A program made the position numbers and the translations under genes. From NCBI GenBank assembly GCA_964036045.1, contig OZ038381.1, positions 142,638,096 to 142,702,095 of the forward strand: a stretch of DNA of 64,000 bases, in the 5' to 3' direction. The stretch comes from Eutreptiella sp. 'Long Island Sound 2002'. Taxonomy: Eukaryota; Euglenozoa; Euglenophyceae; Eutreptiales; Eutreptiaceae. This document shows positions 33,749-45,204 of this stretch, piece after piece. The first letter of the stretch is position 1, and each line of letters begins with the position of its first letter. Below the pieces are notes generated by a model. That model was given only the letters and a program-made list of their open reading frames with translations, had not been told where the DNA came from and did not search any database.

Positions 33749-36689
33749 TGGTAGCAGAGGTTTACCTGCCGCCTACCGCCACCCGAGGAACTTGGGCCCT
33801 CATGAACCCTGCCCAAGTGGACCCCGGGTGACCATCAATGACACCATCTGGGAATCAGTGGTTGAAGCCCGAGAAGAAGGAAGGCATTCGGGAAGAAGAG
33901 TGGGTACCGTCGACGACATGGAGGACATTGTCTCTTTTTGTAAAGGCGTATGCCGAAAATGATGCCATCTCCGAGTACCCGCGGAAGAACTGGACGAGGA
34001 GGTCAGGAGCTGCAGCAGTGGCTCAAAGGCCCGGCGCCACCGCAAACGCGTTTCGCCAAAACTGTCCAAGAAGGATGGGGAATCGGAAATGGAAATGACG
34101 CCGAGCTCTGTCCGCCGGATGTTCAGTGCTCCGTTCGACTCCGAGGAATATCATACTTGTTACCCTTCGGATGGCGCCGGCGCAGAGCCAGATTTCCCGG
34201 CGTGGCGATCACACACTGCCCCAAATCCTGAACTTGATCATGATGCAGAACAGAAAACATTGCCGCGAAGGTCAGCAACAACAAGAGTCCCAAGGCATAC
34301 CGAGTTTGGTATGATGGGAGCGGAGGCAGGAAGGATGGACGGTGACCGGACGGGCGACACCGTGATGGGCGAAGCAGAGGAGCGGGGAGCTCCGGGAGGT
34401 CCGCCCCGGGATGGCCGGGACCGGGGAGAAGATCGTCGACATCCACACGAGGACGCCATTGCAAAGTGTGGACTTCCTCATCGGGAGTTATCCCCGGGCG
34501 GGCAAAGATGCCATTATTCAAAGGATTGACAAGTAGGACGACACCACGGGTGGAACTCTTGACGACCAGGCCATCTTCGACAAAACTCTAAAGAGTATCT
34601 GATCACATCAAGAGAACTACGAGGCCAAACTGGAGACAATGCTGGTACAGCAGCAAGGAATGGTGGACAAAATGATCAAGTACCTGGAGAATGTCGAGGA
34701 CAGGTAGAAGCAGTTGGAGAGGCGTGCAGGAGTCCCGGCACCAGGTCCCGATCTACCTGGGGATCTTGCCCCGGAGTCTTTGGTGAGGCGGTTGACGACA
34801 TTGAGGACAGCTGGTGAAGGTGTGGCGCCCATAGAGGGTCTCATGGAGTTGGTGCCATATGGTCCGCCACGGGTTGACCCTTCATTGTTGAGGCACATCC
34901 CACCTTTCTCCGCCAGTGTCATGTTGGGAGAGAAGACGCCGGAAAAATGCTCGTGGATTGGTACGCTCAAGCGTGATGTTCGTGAAGGGACGGTTGAGAT
35001 TGACATGAGCAGCCTGCCAGCCGCTGGGACGTTCGATGCTCGTGCAGCGTATGAGCGTCGGGTCGCTGAAATGGATTCGGAAATACGTGGAGGATCAAGT
35101 GGGGAATCATGGGTGCAAGATCCGCGGTCGGGCATATGGACCATGGCCGGTCCGAGCATGGAAGGAACCAAATCTGAACCGCCAGAAGACATGGAGATCC
35201 GAGGAGTCTACTCCCACTCCCCGGGCAATGGGAATGGTGGAAGTATCCGTCTTGGGGGCGTCATTGCTTCGGATGTTGGAGACGCTGCACGTATCAAAGA
35301 CCTCCGGGTTGTGAAAATACCCCATTACGACGCCAATCCCGCCAACTGGGACGATTTCATCCTAGATTGGGAAGACCTTGCGAGGAAGTTGTTGCCGGGA
35401 TGGGATTCGGATCGGATGCCTGAGACGTGTGGGCATGTCGTACTTTCCCACACTGTTCCGCCCCGGAGTTGTGGGCGGATTTGCGTGACGCCATTCGGGA
35501 GCAGAGGATCCGTACGGAGGAGCAGTGCTTGTACTGGTTGGAGCAGGAAAAAGGGGTAGACACCCCCAACCAAAAGCTCGATGACTTCTGGGCAATATCT
35601 CTCAATTTCGAAGTTGGGGAGTTGCGGTTGAGGGGGTGGAGGAGATATCTTCGAAAATACCGCCGACTTCTAAAGCAAGTTGAGGATTGGTCGGAATCGG
35701 GTGAGATTCGCCACCTCTTGCGGCATGTCGTTCCAGCCTATTGGAAGAAACGGGTGGAAGACGAGGGGAAGAAGCGGGCCAAGAAACGTATGGCAGTACG
35801 CATCATGTCGCCGGAAGAGCAGCATCCAGGCATTCTGGAATATTTTCGACAGAACCTCGCAGCGCCGGTGCAGATGATCTCGTTGAAGAATTCCGTGTAC
35901 GTGGAGGTGTTTGGCGAGACCAGGGGTGGACATCTCCTTCCAGTAAACGACGCCGAATAGAGACGCGGGGAAAAGCTGAAATTGCGGATGATACGCGCGT
36001 GAATGAGCCTGGACTTAATCATCCAGTACGTGAGTGTCGAATTGAAGCTCAGCTCCAAAAACGAAGCGCATATTAAAAACCCTCACAATCATGAAAACCA
36101 TGATCGCCGCATAGATCGATATCATCGAGAGGTCGAGGATGATCGCGGCGGGGGTTCGAAAGATGCCGGGGGCGAGAGTATGGCCCGAGAAAATCATGAG
36201 GAAGCGCATTTCTTTGCGTTTGTGGCGCACAACACGAAAGAGCATGGGCAAGACAAGTCGAAGTGGAGGAGAGCACCACCCCCCGGAGGAATGGGGAGAC
36301 CGCCGCGGAGGATCGGCAATCCGCTGCTCTCCTTCAAGGAATGCCGGCAGGAGCATGACGGATGCTGGATCTGTTATAGAAAGAAACTCAGACACAAACA
36401 CGATCATAAGACGTGCAAGATCTACGCGGAGGACAAGAAGGCTTATTTCCAAGCCCATCCCGAGAAGGTGCCCAAAGAGAAGCGGAGAGAGGCTTGCAAG
36501 CGTGGGCAAAGTGCTGGTGGACGCTCGGGAGGATAAGGGCATGGCAACAACCGCCAAACTTGACAAATCAAGGGAGTGGCCGATTCGTTAATGCGGGGCA
36601 TGGAAGTGCTAAAGCCTATGCAGAACGACAGAAGTGCCCCATGGCCTGAAGATTCGCAGCAAGACGGGGCTGTGGTCGATCGAACTTAG
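33748..36689 (+). pseudogene. TyO gag, frameshifted
   Basis: Opens with ATG at the LTR/primer-site junction and MVAEVYL, like TyY Gag, then is broken by indels. Readable pieces: 34714-35559 and 35427-35960 (capsid-like region, with DDFILDWEDLA matching DDFILDWEDFA of TyY) and 36003-36536 (basic, with CWICY...HKHDHKTC Cys-His motif and YFQAHPEKVPKEKR). A stop TAA lies at 36534. The terminal in-frame UAG equivalent to that of TyY is at 36687-36689. It would have made the particle protein. Confidence 0.8.
33749..33760 (+). other. TyO primer-binding site (initiator Met tRNA type)
   Basis: TGGTAGCAGAGG directly abuts the LTR end. It is complementary to a tRNA 3' end CCTCTGCTACCA, the form found in animal-type initiator tRNA-Met (plants use TGGTATCAGAGC). 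TyY has the same 12 bases. Confidence 0.75.
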
Positions 36690-36711
36690 AGAAGCTCCCA
36701 CGGGAGTGGGA
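36687..36711 (+). promoter_or_regulatory. TyO conserved gag-pol UAG and hairpin
   Basis: UAG followed by AGAAGC and the hairpin TCCCAC-GGGA-GTGGGA (36696-36711). The downstream frame is open from the UAG into the protease. TyY has the same stop, spacing within 1 nt, and loop. See the TyY entry for interpretation. Confidence 0.6.
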
Positions 36712-37334
36712 CACTGGAGGACTCTCCTCCAAAAATCAGTGGAATCCAATCAAAGAAGGCATCTACGCTGCCGAAGAAGGTTCCGAAGGAGCCAAAGCAA
36801 CTGAGTCTAACAAGTGCTAATATTTGGGACGCACTGCCAAGAGAAGTACAAGTGGATATTGGCAGCTGGGACAAGAAAATTGGAGAGACCACGGAGAGTC
36901 CCGTGGATGGGCAGGACCAACCCAAAATCTATGAGATACGTGATCACACGTTGGAAGTCCTTATGCACCCGTCCAGGCTAGAGTTGCATGCTGTGAAGGT
37001 CGTCCGTACACCAGATGGCGATGAGCGGCAATTGCACTTGAAGGTGCGGGTAATGTGTGGACAGAAAGAAGTGATCACGGATGTCTTGGTGTATACTGGG
37101 GCCCAGGTAAGCTTGGTGCAGAATGGACTGTTTCCGGACACATGTCTGAAGAGCAGTGACCGACCACTGCGCCTCAAGGTCACAAACGGCGGGATCATGG
37201 GTGGACGAGCTCGTGAAGCCTAACTTGGCCTGGAATTATGGGAGCATGACCGATTGGATCGACCCGACCAAGCAAAACGCTTGATGCTCCACTGAAGGTT
37301 CTACGAGGCCGATCTCTCTGATTGGGTTATCATA
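36690..37334 (+). pseudogene. TyO protease region, active-site Asp lost
   Basis: Aspartic protease reading beginning right after the UAG. DVLVYTGAQVSLV replaces DVLVDTGAQVSLV of TyY: the catalytic Asp of the DTG(A) triad is Tyr (TAT at 37092-37094, one base from GAT). The reading is also broken after about 37223. It would have processed Gag-Pol. Confidence 0.8.
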
Positions 37335-39656
37335 ATGGGCTATGATTTCATGGTCAGCAATTCAGCCGGAGCATTGCCACATCGTGCCACATTCATTCGT
37401 GAGGCAAACGAGAGGCTTTCATGGCTATTGACTCATTATGCCCCTGGTGGACCCCAATGGACCGGAGATGAGGAGGAGAAAAATCTTGGTGCGGTGAAAG
37501 CAGCGGGAATTAAGTCCAAAGTTGGCAATCGAGAGCACCTTCAGGAGTATGGTCTATCCCGGGATGCTTATTGTCGCATGATGGAAGGTTTGGGCATGGA
37601 CACACCGTTACCGGATGTATCGCATCAAAAGAGGCGCCCAAGTTGCAAAAGTGCGCGAGGTACTGGCACAAGGGTGACTCGGCGTGGAACAAACACTGGA
37701 GCGCAGAGAGGTTGGGCCATCTGTATGTTCACGGAGCCCAACGGGATTCAGAACGGATTGTGAACAAAATCATCGCTGATAGAGCCAAAGGAGTCTTGGT
37801 GCTGACTGGACCCGGCTCAGGGGACGCCTGTGGCGAAGTTCTAAGATCCAACATCGATTCAATCGCCTTAAACGAATTTGTGTTTGCGCCGGATGAGGAG
37901 ATATTTATAAACGCCATGGGAACCTCTTTGCGGTTACCGGGACAGGTATGGTCAACCCACGCGTATTATGTGGACGGTGCACAATGCCATCCCACGGGTG
38001 ATGAGGCTTTAATCAAGAGGATACAAGCCGAGCCCATGAGGGTCATGTTCGAGGAGGGCAACAACCCCAAAGTGGAAGTCAAGACTTTGTCGTTTGACGA
38101 GATTGATCATGTTGTCCACTACATGAAGGATGGGATGCATGACCGTGTGGCAGCCAAGCAGGCAAGAAGCCGGGTCAAATCTCCTCATTGGTGGGACGAT
38201 CAAATTTTGATTACGGGGAACTTCACCAAGAACGAGTTTGTGGCGAGGGTAATGGACCACATGGCCGATCAAGATGAGCCCGTGGGTTCCAACCCACCCA
38301 CACGGAATTTCCACCCCATTCAATATCCAAAAATTCAGAAAATTGTCAGCAGCGCTGCAGACCCACAATGTTGAAGAGGGTATGACAGATGGGGAATTGT
38401 CGGAGAGCGATCCGGAAGAAAGCTACACGGCCATTCGGTCAGTGTTGACCGTGCCGACAGCTGCGGCCCAAGAAGGGAGGGAAAATCCAAGAGTGGATGA
38501 CCCGCGGGAAATATTGGTGAAGGATTATCCACAGTTGTTCAGCGGTGTGGCCAACAAAAATCCACCGGATCGAGGTCGATTTGGCACCGCACGGATCCAG
38601 TTGAAGACCAACCCCAAAGTATATCGGCATCGAGAATATCAGCTCCAAGTTGAGCGGGCGGAGGCCATGAGAAGGCTGTTGAGGAAATTCATAGAGCGCG
38701 GATCGATAGAACCTTCGGACAGTGAGTGGGCAAGCCCGGCGTTTATCGTGCCGGAGAAGGAGAAGGGTGAATGGCGGTTAGTCGTTGATCATCGAAGGCT
38801 GAATGAGCAAACGGAGCATGATTTGTACTCTCTTCCCTTAATTGAGACTATCCTACAAAAACGGGCCCGAAAGCGCATCTTCACGGTGTTAGACCTCAAA
38901 AATGGTTATCACCAGATGCCGCTGCATGAGGACTCCAGGGCGTGTACGGCGATGAGTACGCCACTCGGCCCCATGCAATGGAATGTGGTGCCGATTGGAG
39001 CCAAGTATGGCAACCCGGTATTCCAACGCATGATGAAGGGCCTGCTCGGACCTGTGCGGGATTGCGCCGACCCGTTCGCGGATGACATCATTATCGGGTC
39101 TGGCACGGAAGACATGTCGGACGATGAATTGATCAAGGCCCACGAGAAAGACTTGAGACGCCTGATCGACGTCCTTGATCGCCATAAAATGGAATGCAAG
39201 CCGACAAAGGCATCCTTATTTCTAAAGGAGGTTGAGTTTAAGGGACATGTGGTTGGTCATGGGCAACACTGGCCGATGGTGGGCACGTTGGCCGCCTTGA
39301 ACCATTCGGAGCGACCCACCACCATCAGCGAGGTGCGTTCGTTCATGGGATTCTGCAATTATTATTCGGGTTACGTACCAATGTATGCCGAACTCTCGGG
39401 ACGGTTGCACAAAATTCTGCAGGTTGGGAAGTTTGATGGGCGCAAAGGGAGCAAGAAAAAGCTGGCCTTGACAACGAAGGCGGTAAAAGCGTTCCAGACG
39501 CTCAAGGAAACTCTCCTGGGAAAGTTGGGATTATTCCTTATCATTCCGGACAAAAGATTTGTGCTCCGCACCGATGCATCGGATTATGCCGTGGGAGCAG
39601 TCCTGGAGCAAGTCCGAGAGGATGGTTCCCATGTCCCAGTGGCCTTTTTGGGGTAG
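37335..39656 (+). pseudogene. TyO pol: linker domain and reverse transcriptase, frameshifted and truncated
   Basis: Pieces 37335-37763, 37571-38374 and 38274-39656 are in shifting frames. The first two give the long conserved region between protease and RT (GYDFMVSN, HRATF, RYWHKGDSAWN, DRAKGVLVLTG). The third is RT: LDLKNGYHQMPLH, catalytic FADD (39075-39086), GFCNYYSGYV, then the first RNase H motif RTDASDYAVGAVLEQ. It stops after VPVAFLG at 39656. The rest of RNase H, integrase and chromodomain are missing. Confidence 0.88.
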
Positions 39657-39725
39657 AGAATAGGCGGTAGAGCCCGCACAATGGCAGGGGCCGGTCCTAT
39701 GGATCGTCATTATGGTAGCAGACGG
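39657..39725 (+). other. TyO ectopic LTR tail plus primer site
   Basis: In place of the 3' half of pol stands a copy of the LTR 3' end (GAATAGGCGGTAGAGCCCGC ... GTCATTA, to 39712) followed by the start of the primer-binding site (TGGTAGCAGA, 39713-39722). It is joined directly to the LTR interior from about its 125th base. This looks like a strand-transfer product. Confidence 0.7.
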
Positions 39726-42175
39726 TGGCAAATTTCACATTTCTAGTTCAGACCAGGACTGCTGTGTGTCTGCGCGCCCTTCTCGTGTTCCTGTTGGCTT
39801 GCGCGTGCTCTCTGTTCTTTAATCCGGGCCGATCGTTCAAGTCTGGCTAAACCCTAGTATGGTTCGATCCGCCCACACCAGCTTTCGGTCACTGACTAGT
39901 ACACGTTAATGGGCGCATCTGCTTCGGCAGTGCCACGCCTACGTGTATGGGGGATCACCAGTCCCTGGAAGCTGGAGGAGTCCTAGTGGAAGTGAAGTGG
40001 AAGTGGATGTGGCTGAGGTAGGCGCACCGGAAGGGAAGAAAGTAGCTCAGTCGTTGCTCCGCAAGGCAAAGCAATTCTTCATTCCTTGGCTTATCAATGG
40101 TTTGCTTTGCATCTGTCATGACAACTTGATCTCCCATGGAATCAAAGAGGGGGAATCTTTGGTGATTGTGTGTGTTGAACATGTTGTGTGCACGTGCATG
40201 GGGTGTACATGTTAAAGGTGGAGAACTGCACTTATGTTCTGGTTGTTAACCTCTCTTTTGCCGTCTTACTCCGGTGACCTTCGTCAATTCATATCATTGG
40301 TCAAACATGGTTGGTGATCCACTATCCTTGTCTTGGCAGCAAGCAATTTGGCATTCGTTCACTTCATTTGGCAATCAGATATAGGGACGATCGTCGGTCA
40401 AGGTTGGGGATTCTCATTCCAAGTGCATGAATGCCTTCCTGAGTCATGGCTAGGCGAGACTCTCCCTCCATATGCTTGCTCTTGGGATTGGGGTTTGGTG
40501 AGGTTCTCTGCTGGGCCATGGATTGGTTGGGCACTTCCTTCTGGGCCATGGATTGGTTAGGTTCTCCCTCCTGGAACATGAATTCGTTAGGTTCTCTGTC
40601 CGGGCATGGATTGGGGTGGCACCATCTCTCTCAAGGCCTGGATTAGGGCGGGACCATCTCTCTTCGAGGCAGGACTACTTCTCTTTGGGATGGGACAGTC
40701 TCACATTGATGTGCTCTCTTTGGACCCGGGATACCTCTCTTTGTGCACTCACTCTGCGGGCCGGGTCTAGGTCTCTACATGTGACCCGGGGTATTTGCTT
40801 ATCCAATTTTCTTACCAAGTCTCTCTCCACGTAGCATGCATTGAATTGGTTTGGTGTCACAAGAACATGCAAATAGGCAATATTGATTTGACTTGTTCAT
40901 GTGTGGATGTTATCTAATGCACATGACGATTGAGGTTGCCTATGCCATCGGGTCCCAAGCAATTAAGCACCAAGTGATGGGACCGAGTGGCATGTCCAAG
41001 GATGTGAGGGCATGAGACATATGTTGTGTGTTGGCCTTTCTACTCATGTCTTTGGTTCGCGTTGTTTGCTGGGCTCCCCACGTACCGTGGGGAGCCCAGC
41101 GATTGGTATGTAGCACACACTAAACATGTGAGGTTTGGTGGGCTGGCCCTTCTTGATGTCTTCTTTGCAAGCAGCAAGTAAACCCGTCAAGCCTATTCAC
41201 TTGCTGGCCATGGTGTATGACATTGCTGAGTGACGGGCACCCAGCGTCCGGTGTGGAGTACCGAAGCATGGCCATCATGACAATATATATGTCACACATG
41301 CCGGGTGACAAATAGTGTTTGCCATTGCGGTGAGGTCACTCTCTCGACTCATATTTAGTGATCCTCATTGCAGGTCCTTCATATGTACACATTGGTGACT
41401 CAGGAGGGTCGGCAAGTCATGTATGTGGCCATTCCGTACTTTGTGTTCATGGAGGCCATGGTATCATGGCTGATCAACCCTGAGAACATTCCTTATGTTT
41501 GGAACCCATGTTGTTTACTCCATTGTACCGTCTTCCGAGCAAGGGTAAGGATGGACCATGTGTGCCCAAGCTTCGCGAGGAATCCAGTGATGCCATTCTG
41601 TTTTATCTGCTGTTCTTTGTGTGTTGCCATACACCTAATGGACCGCATCGATGTCATTGTGTCATGCATGATCATTCGTGAACCAATGAGTCTTCTCAAG
41701 CTGTTGTATCGGGATTGTGTGGGCATGGCATCATACGTCCATAACGGAACGCATAGTTCGAGTGTGCATGGTCTGAAAATCGATTCTTGGAGTAGGGATG
41801 CAACATTGTCTTCGATAATCGCATATCTTATTTCAGGGCTTCATCTCCATTTCTAGCTCTCAACACCTTTGCCTGACATTGTCATTGTTTGTTCCCTTCT
41901 CCATGACCTTCATGTATTGATGGACCCAAGTGCCTCCGTCCTCAACACTTCCCTCAATTTGAATTGGTGAATCATGTATTTGGATTTCCAATGCCAAGCG
42001 TTGCCAAAGGGTGTGTTTGTGGGACATTTTTGGAATTTGGAAATTGGTGATTGGTAAGCATCGAAGCATTGGTGAGATCTAGGACAATGGGTGTCACCGG
42101 GAAGAAGGTGGAAAAATCAGGAATAGGCGGTAGAGCCCGCACCATGGCAGGGGCCGGTCCTACGGAAGTTCATTA
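39726..42175 (+). repeat. TyO 3' LTR, first 125 bp or so missing
   Basis: Matches 31246-33748 of the left LTR, including the GGATTGGTTGGG repeats (40515-40610) and the GGTCCTACGGAAGTTCATTA end. The normal TGAAGCCGG start and the upstream polypurine tract are absent. A 162-codon frame (41368-41856) parallels the one in the left LTR. The satellite resumes with CTCC at 42176. Confidence 0.85.
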
Positions 42176-42456
42176 CTCCACCATTGTCCTGAAACCCGGC
42201 TCAAAAACGGCTTGTTTTCACCTCAAAATGGACCACCGCGTGGTACCGAGGCTTCGTACACGCCTTAATGAACACCCATCTGCCAATCTTTCATAGCCCA
42301 ATCGCCATGGAATAGCAACGTCCCTCATCGGTAACAGCTGATTGGCGTAGGGGCAATCATCTTGGATTCTCAGGACGATCGTCCTGAAAACGGCCGAAAG
42401 CAGCCTGAAAACAGCCATTTTTGGACAGTAAAACGACCGTAGAACAGGCTAGACAG
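42176..42456 (+). repeat. Satellite A sliver between TyO and TyY
   Basis: 281 bp that continue the satellite unit interrupted at 31120 (CTCCACCATTGTCCTGAAAC, GGACCACCGCGTGG, the AGGACGATCGTCCT palindrome at about 42372) and end ...GGCTAGACAG, where TyY is inserted. Confidence 0.9.
42453..42456 (+). repeat. Target-site duplication of TyY, left (ACAG)
   Basis: ACAG precedes the LTR and is found again at 55645-55648. The rejoined flanks read GGCTAGACAGCTT, the usual satellite A sequence. Four bases are certain; the fifth differs. Confidence 0.7.
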
Positions 42457-44811
42457 TAAAGAAGGTCCCTACCAGGACCGTCCCCCGCTGTGCCCCTTCC
42501 GCCTGTAACCCCTGCTGATTTACTCCGGATCAACGATTGCATTCCTCAATTTCCAGGGTCCAAATCCAAAAATATAGAAAATAAAATCCTCCTTCAACCC
42601 TGAATGGCAACCAGATCCCACAAATACAGCAATAACCCAATTCACAATCCAAATCAGGCTGCGGGCTTTCGTTCAGCACACCGGTATTCCCACGGTGGCG
42701 GGCATGTACAAGAATTGCACCAAGGAAGAAAGCCCTGAAATTGGCATATGAACACAAATGAAGCAAAGTTGGGGAAAGATGGAAACTAATACAATCACAG
42801 CCATAAACCCCTCATTCCCTGGACTCAAGACCTTCCCTTGACTCACCAACATGATGCCCCGAACCCAGTCCAATAAGATGCTTAAATGCCATGTATCAAA
42901 AGTCAATACATAAACCCCAAAAATGTGTTCACTCCCAAGCCCCTAATTCCTAGCCCAATAGGGGAGGTGGCGTGTCATGGCCTAGAGTGGCACTCAGGAC
43001 CATGCCCTACCCTGACATAACCTTGGTTGGACTTGGAGTCGATTGGGCTTAGAGGAATGACCTATCAGTTTGAACTCATTACATGCCAAAAAACTGCCAA
43101 TTCACACCATATTGGCCATATATTAAAAATATGCTCAAAATTAAAGTTATCACTTATCCGAATGCTCCAAGCATGCATGGAATCGAAGTCTAGTATTCAT
43201 GGAGGATGGAGACCAAAGGCGACTGCCCATGTACATCCCCATTGTACCCTCGAAACCCCTTCAGATATGGGCGCCACGCACTGCCCAAGTCAGCCCATGA
43301 TTTTGAGACCAATTCTTGTAATCTCTCGTGCGCCAAGCCAAATGGAGTACGCGATCAGGCATATGGTGGTGTTCAACTCCAAAGCATATGCCAACATATG
43401 AACAACATACCATGGTTCGACTCTCCATAGGCTTCTTGCTGTTTGCTGACCAGGTAAGTACACAAAACGCAAAAATGAGCAAAAATTGAGGTCAAAAACA
43501 TGAAAATATGACCAAATACAAAGTTGTCATGATAGTATATCTCTATGCTCACCCATGATATCCGCTCATGGTTCAATACACAAATGATTAGAACCATTTA
43601 CAAACAATTCTGCCACTTGGATCCCCAATCAGGCGCATGGAGATACCTTCGCCACTAATATCTACATGCCCCATGAAAATGGGAGTGCACCCATGGATCT
43701 CTTTGTCAAACATACCATGAGCAATACATACGCGGTAGACTTGGTCTAGCGCTTTGAATTCCACAATTGGGACATGGGCAAAGCCCTTGTCACGTATGGC
43801 TCCCCATCTCCTCGGCCACACGAAGATATATACATGGGTGTGAGCATATCAAACATATACCATGCATACAACACATACCCTCAAAATATGGCTCCCACCA
43901 TGATATGCCATGTCCCTCCATTGACATGACTTCACGTTAAAAATACGTAGGAACCCAAGAAAAGTTGCTATGCAACCCCAACACTCATGCGGTACACTCG
44001 AAAGTCACATTAAAATATTCGGTTGCACAGTCCAAGAGTTATATATCACTTTATACCCTCTTGACCCTTTTCCCTTGCTACAACGGGCATGTGTGCGCAC
44101 CAAAGGCGTTTGATGCTTCCTAAATTAACTTGAGACTAAGGCGCTTGCAGCCCAACCTTTCTTATTCTCTCTCCTCACACTCGCGCGTAGATATGGTCCT
44201 TCAAAGTGGTCCCACGATTCACTTTTGTTTCCCTTATATCTCCAAGTCAAATGGGTGGCAAGTATAAGGGAAACCTGATTCGGGCATAGGGAAAGGAGTA
44301 CGACCAATCGAAGAAGTCCAAATCAAGTGCGGCGATGTCGAAGTCGAAAATCCGATTTCGACATCGCGAAAAATTCTGATTAAAATTTCGAGTGCTTATT
44401 CAGAGAATTGCGGAAGCAACGAACCCTTTGCTGATGAAATCTGACCCTTCAACGGAGTATCCGCCAAAATATCTGGAAATAACAGTTAACTAATCGGTTA
44501 ACGCAAAATCGCGAGCCAACTGACAGTCGCCGATACATTGACTATCAGAACGAAAGGCTGAAAAATTACGGAAACATTATGATAATAAAACCCTATTGAT
44601 TCCTGATATTCCGATGTATAAATCTCCGCTGGCGGCGCCTCGGTACTGAATATGGCCGCTCATAGCCGGAATGGCCAAACCTATCACACTATCACATCGG
44701 GTTAGATCAGGTGGATGGGAGAGTATGATATCAGCCAATGGCGGCTTGCCGGCACATAGATACACACCCCAAGTGACCCCAAGATGGCCACGGGGGTCCG
44801 AACCGGCTTCA
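42457..44811 (-). repeat. TyY 3' LTR
   Basis: On the minus strand starts TGAAGCCGGTTCGGACCCCC (44811) and ends GGGACCTTCTTTA (42457). Near-identical to 53288-55644. TG...TA ends are not the usual TG...CA. No called gene inside. Confidence 0.93.
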
Positions 44812-44823
44812 CCCCCCTTCTCA
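44812..44823 (-). other. TyY polypurine tract
   Basis: GAGAAGGGGGG on the minus strand lies directly before the 3' LTR start TGAAG. This is the expected place and composition of the primer for plus-strand DNA synthesis. Confidence 0.8.
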
Positions 44824-45204
44824 GAGCGTTGTATCCGCTCGGAAACAATTGAAGCGAGGACGGGAGGACCCCAATGGGCTCCAACCCCCCCCTCCATGTC
44901 CCAAGGACACATGGAGGCCCCACACACGTCGTAGGCGTCCCCCATGCCCCAAGGGAGGGGCGAGGACACTGATACTCAGCGCCCTACGCCATATCCGGTC
45001 TCCACTTGATCTACAACATGGACCAAGGGGATCAAAGATAGAAAAACGTCGTCGGTCGACCTAAATAAGTATACCACAGTAAAATATATATGTGGAGATC
45101 GAGCGAAGGGGGTATATGCCCGATCAAGGCCGAAAAATCCCCGGATGAACGCCCTCACTTGTCTCCCCATTCACAGAAACAAACAAAATGTCAAGGGGGA
45201 TCCA
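44824..45204 (-). other. TyY 3' untranslated stretch
   Basis: About 380 bp between the pol stop and the polypurine tract. Nothing recognisable; short frames only. Confidence 0.5.

Larger units (their letters stand above)
31121..42175 (+). mobile_element. TyO: old, decayed Ty3-type LTR retrotransposon
   Basis: An 11 kb element with long diverged LTRs, a primer-binding site, broken gag, mutated protease and frameshifted RT. It has lost the 3' part of pol (most of RNase H, integrase, chromodomain) and the polypurine tract. Internal proteins are clearly related to those of TyY, and LTR ends are of the same type (TGAAGCCGGTTCGG...CTTCATTA), but the LTR interiors differ, so it is a sister family. 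It cannot move by itself. Confidence 0.88.
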
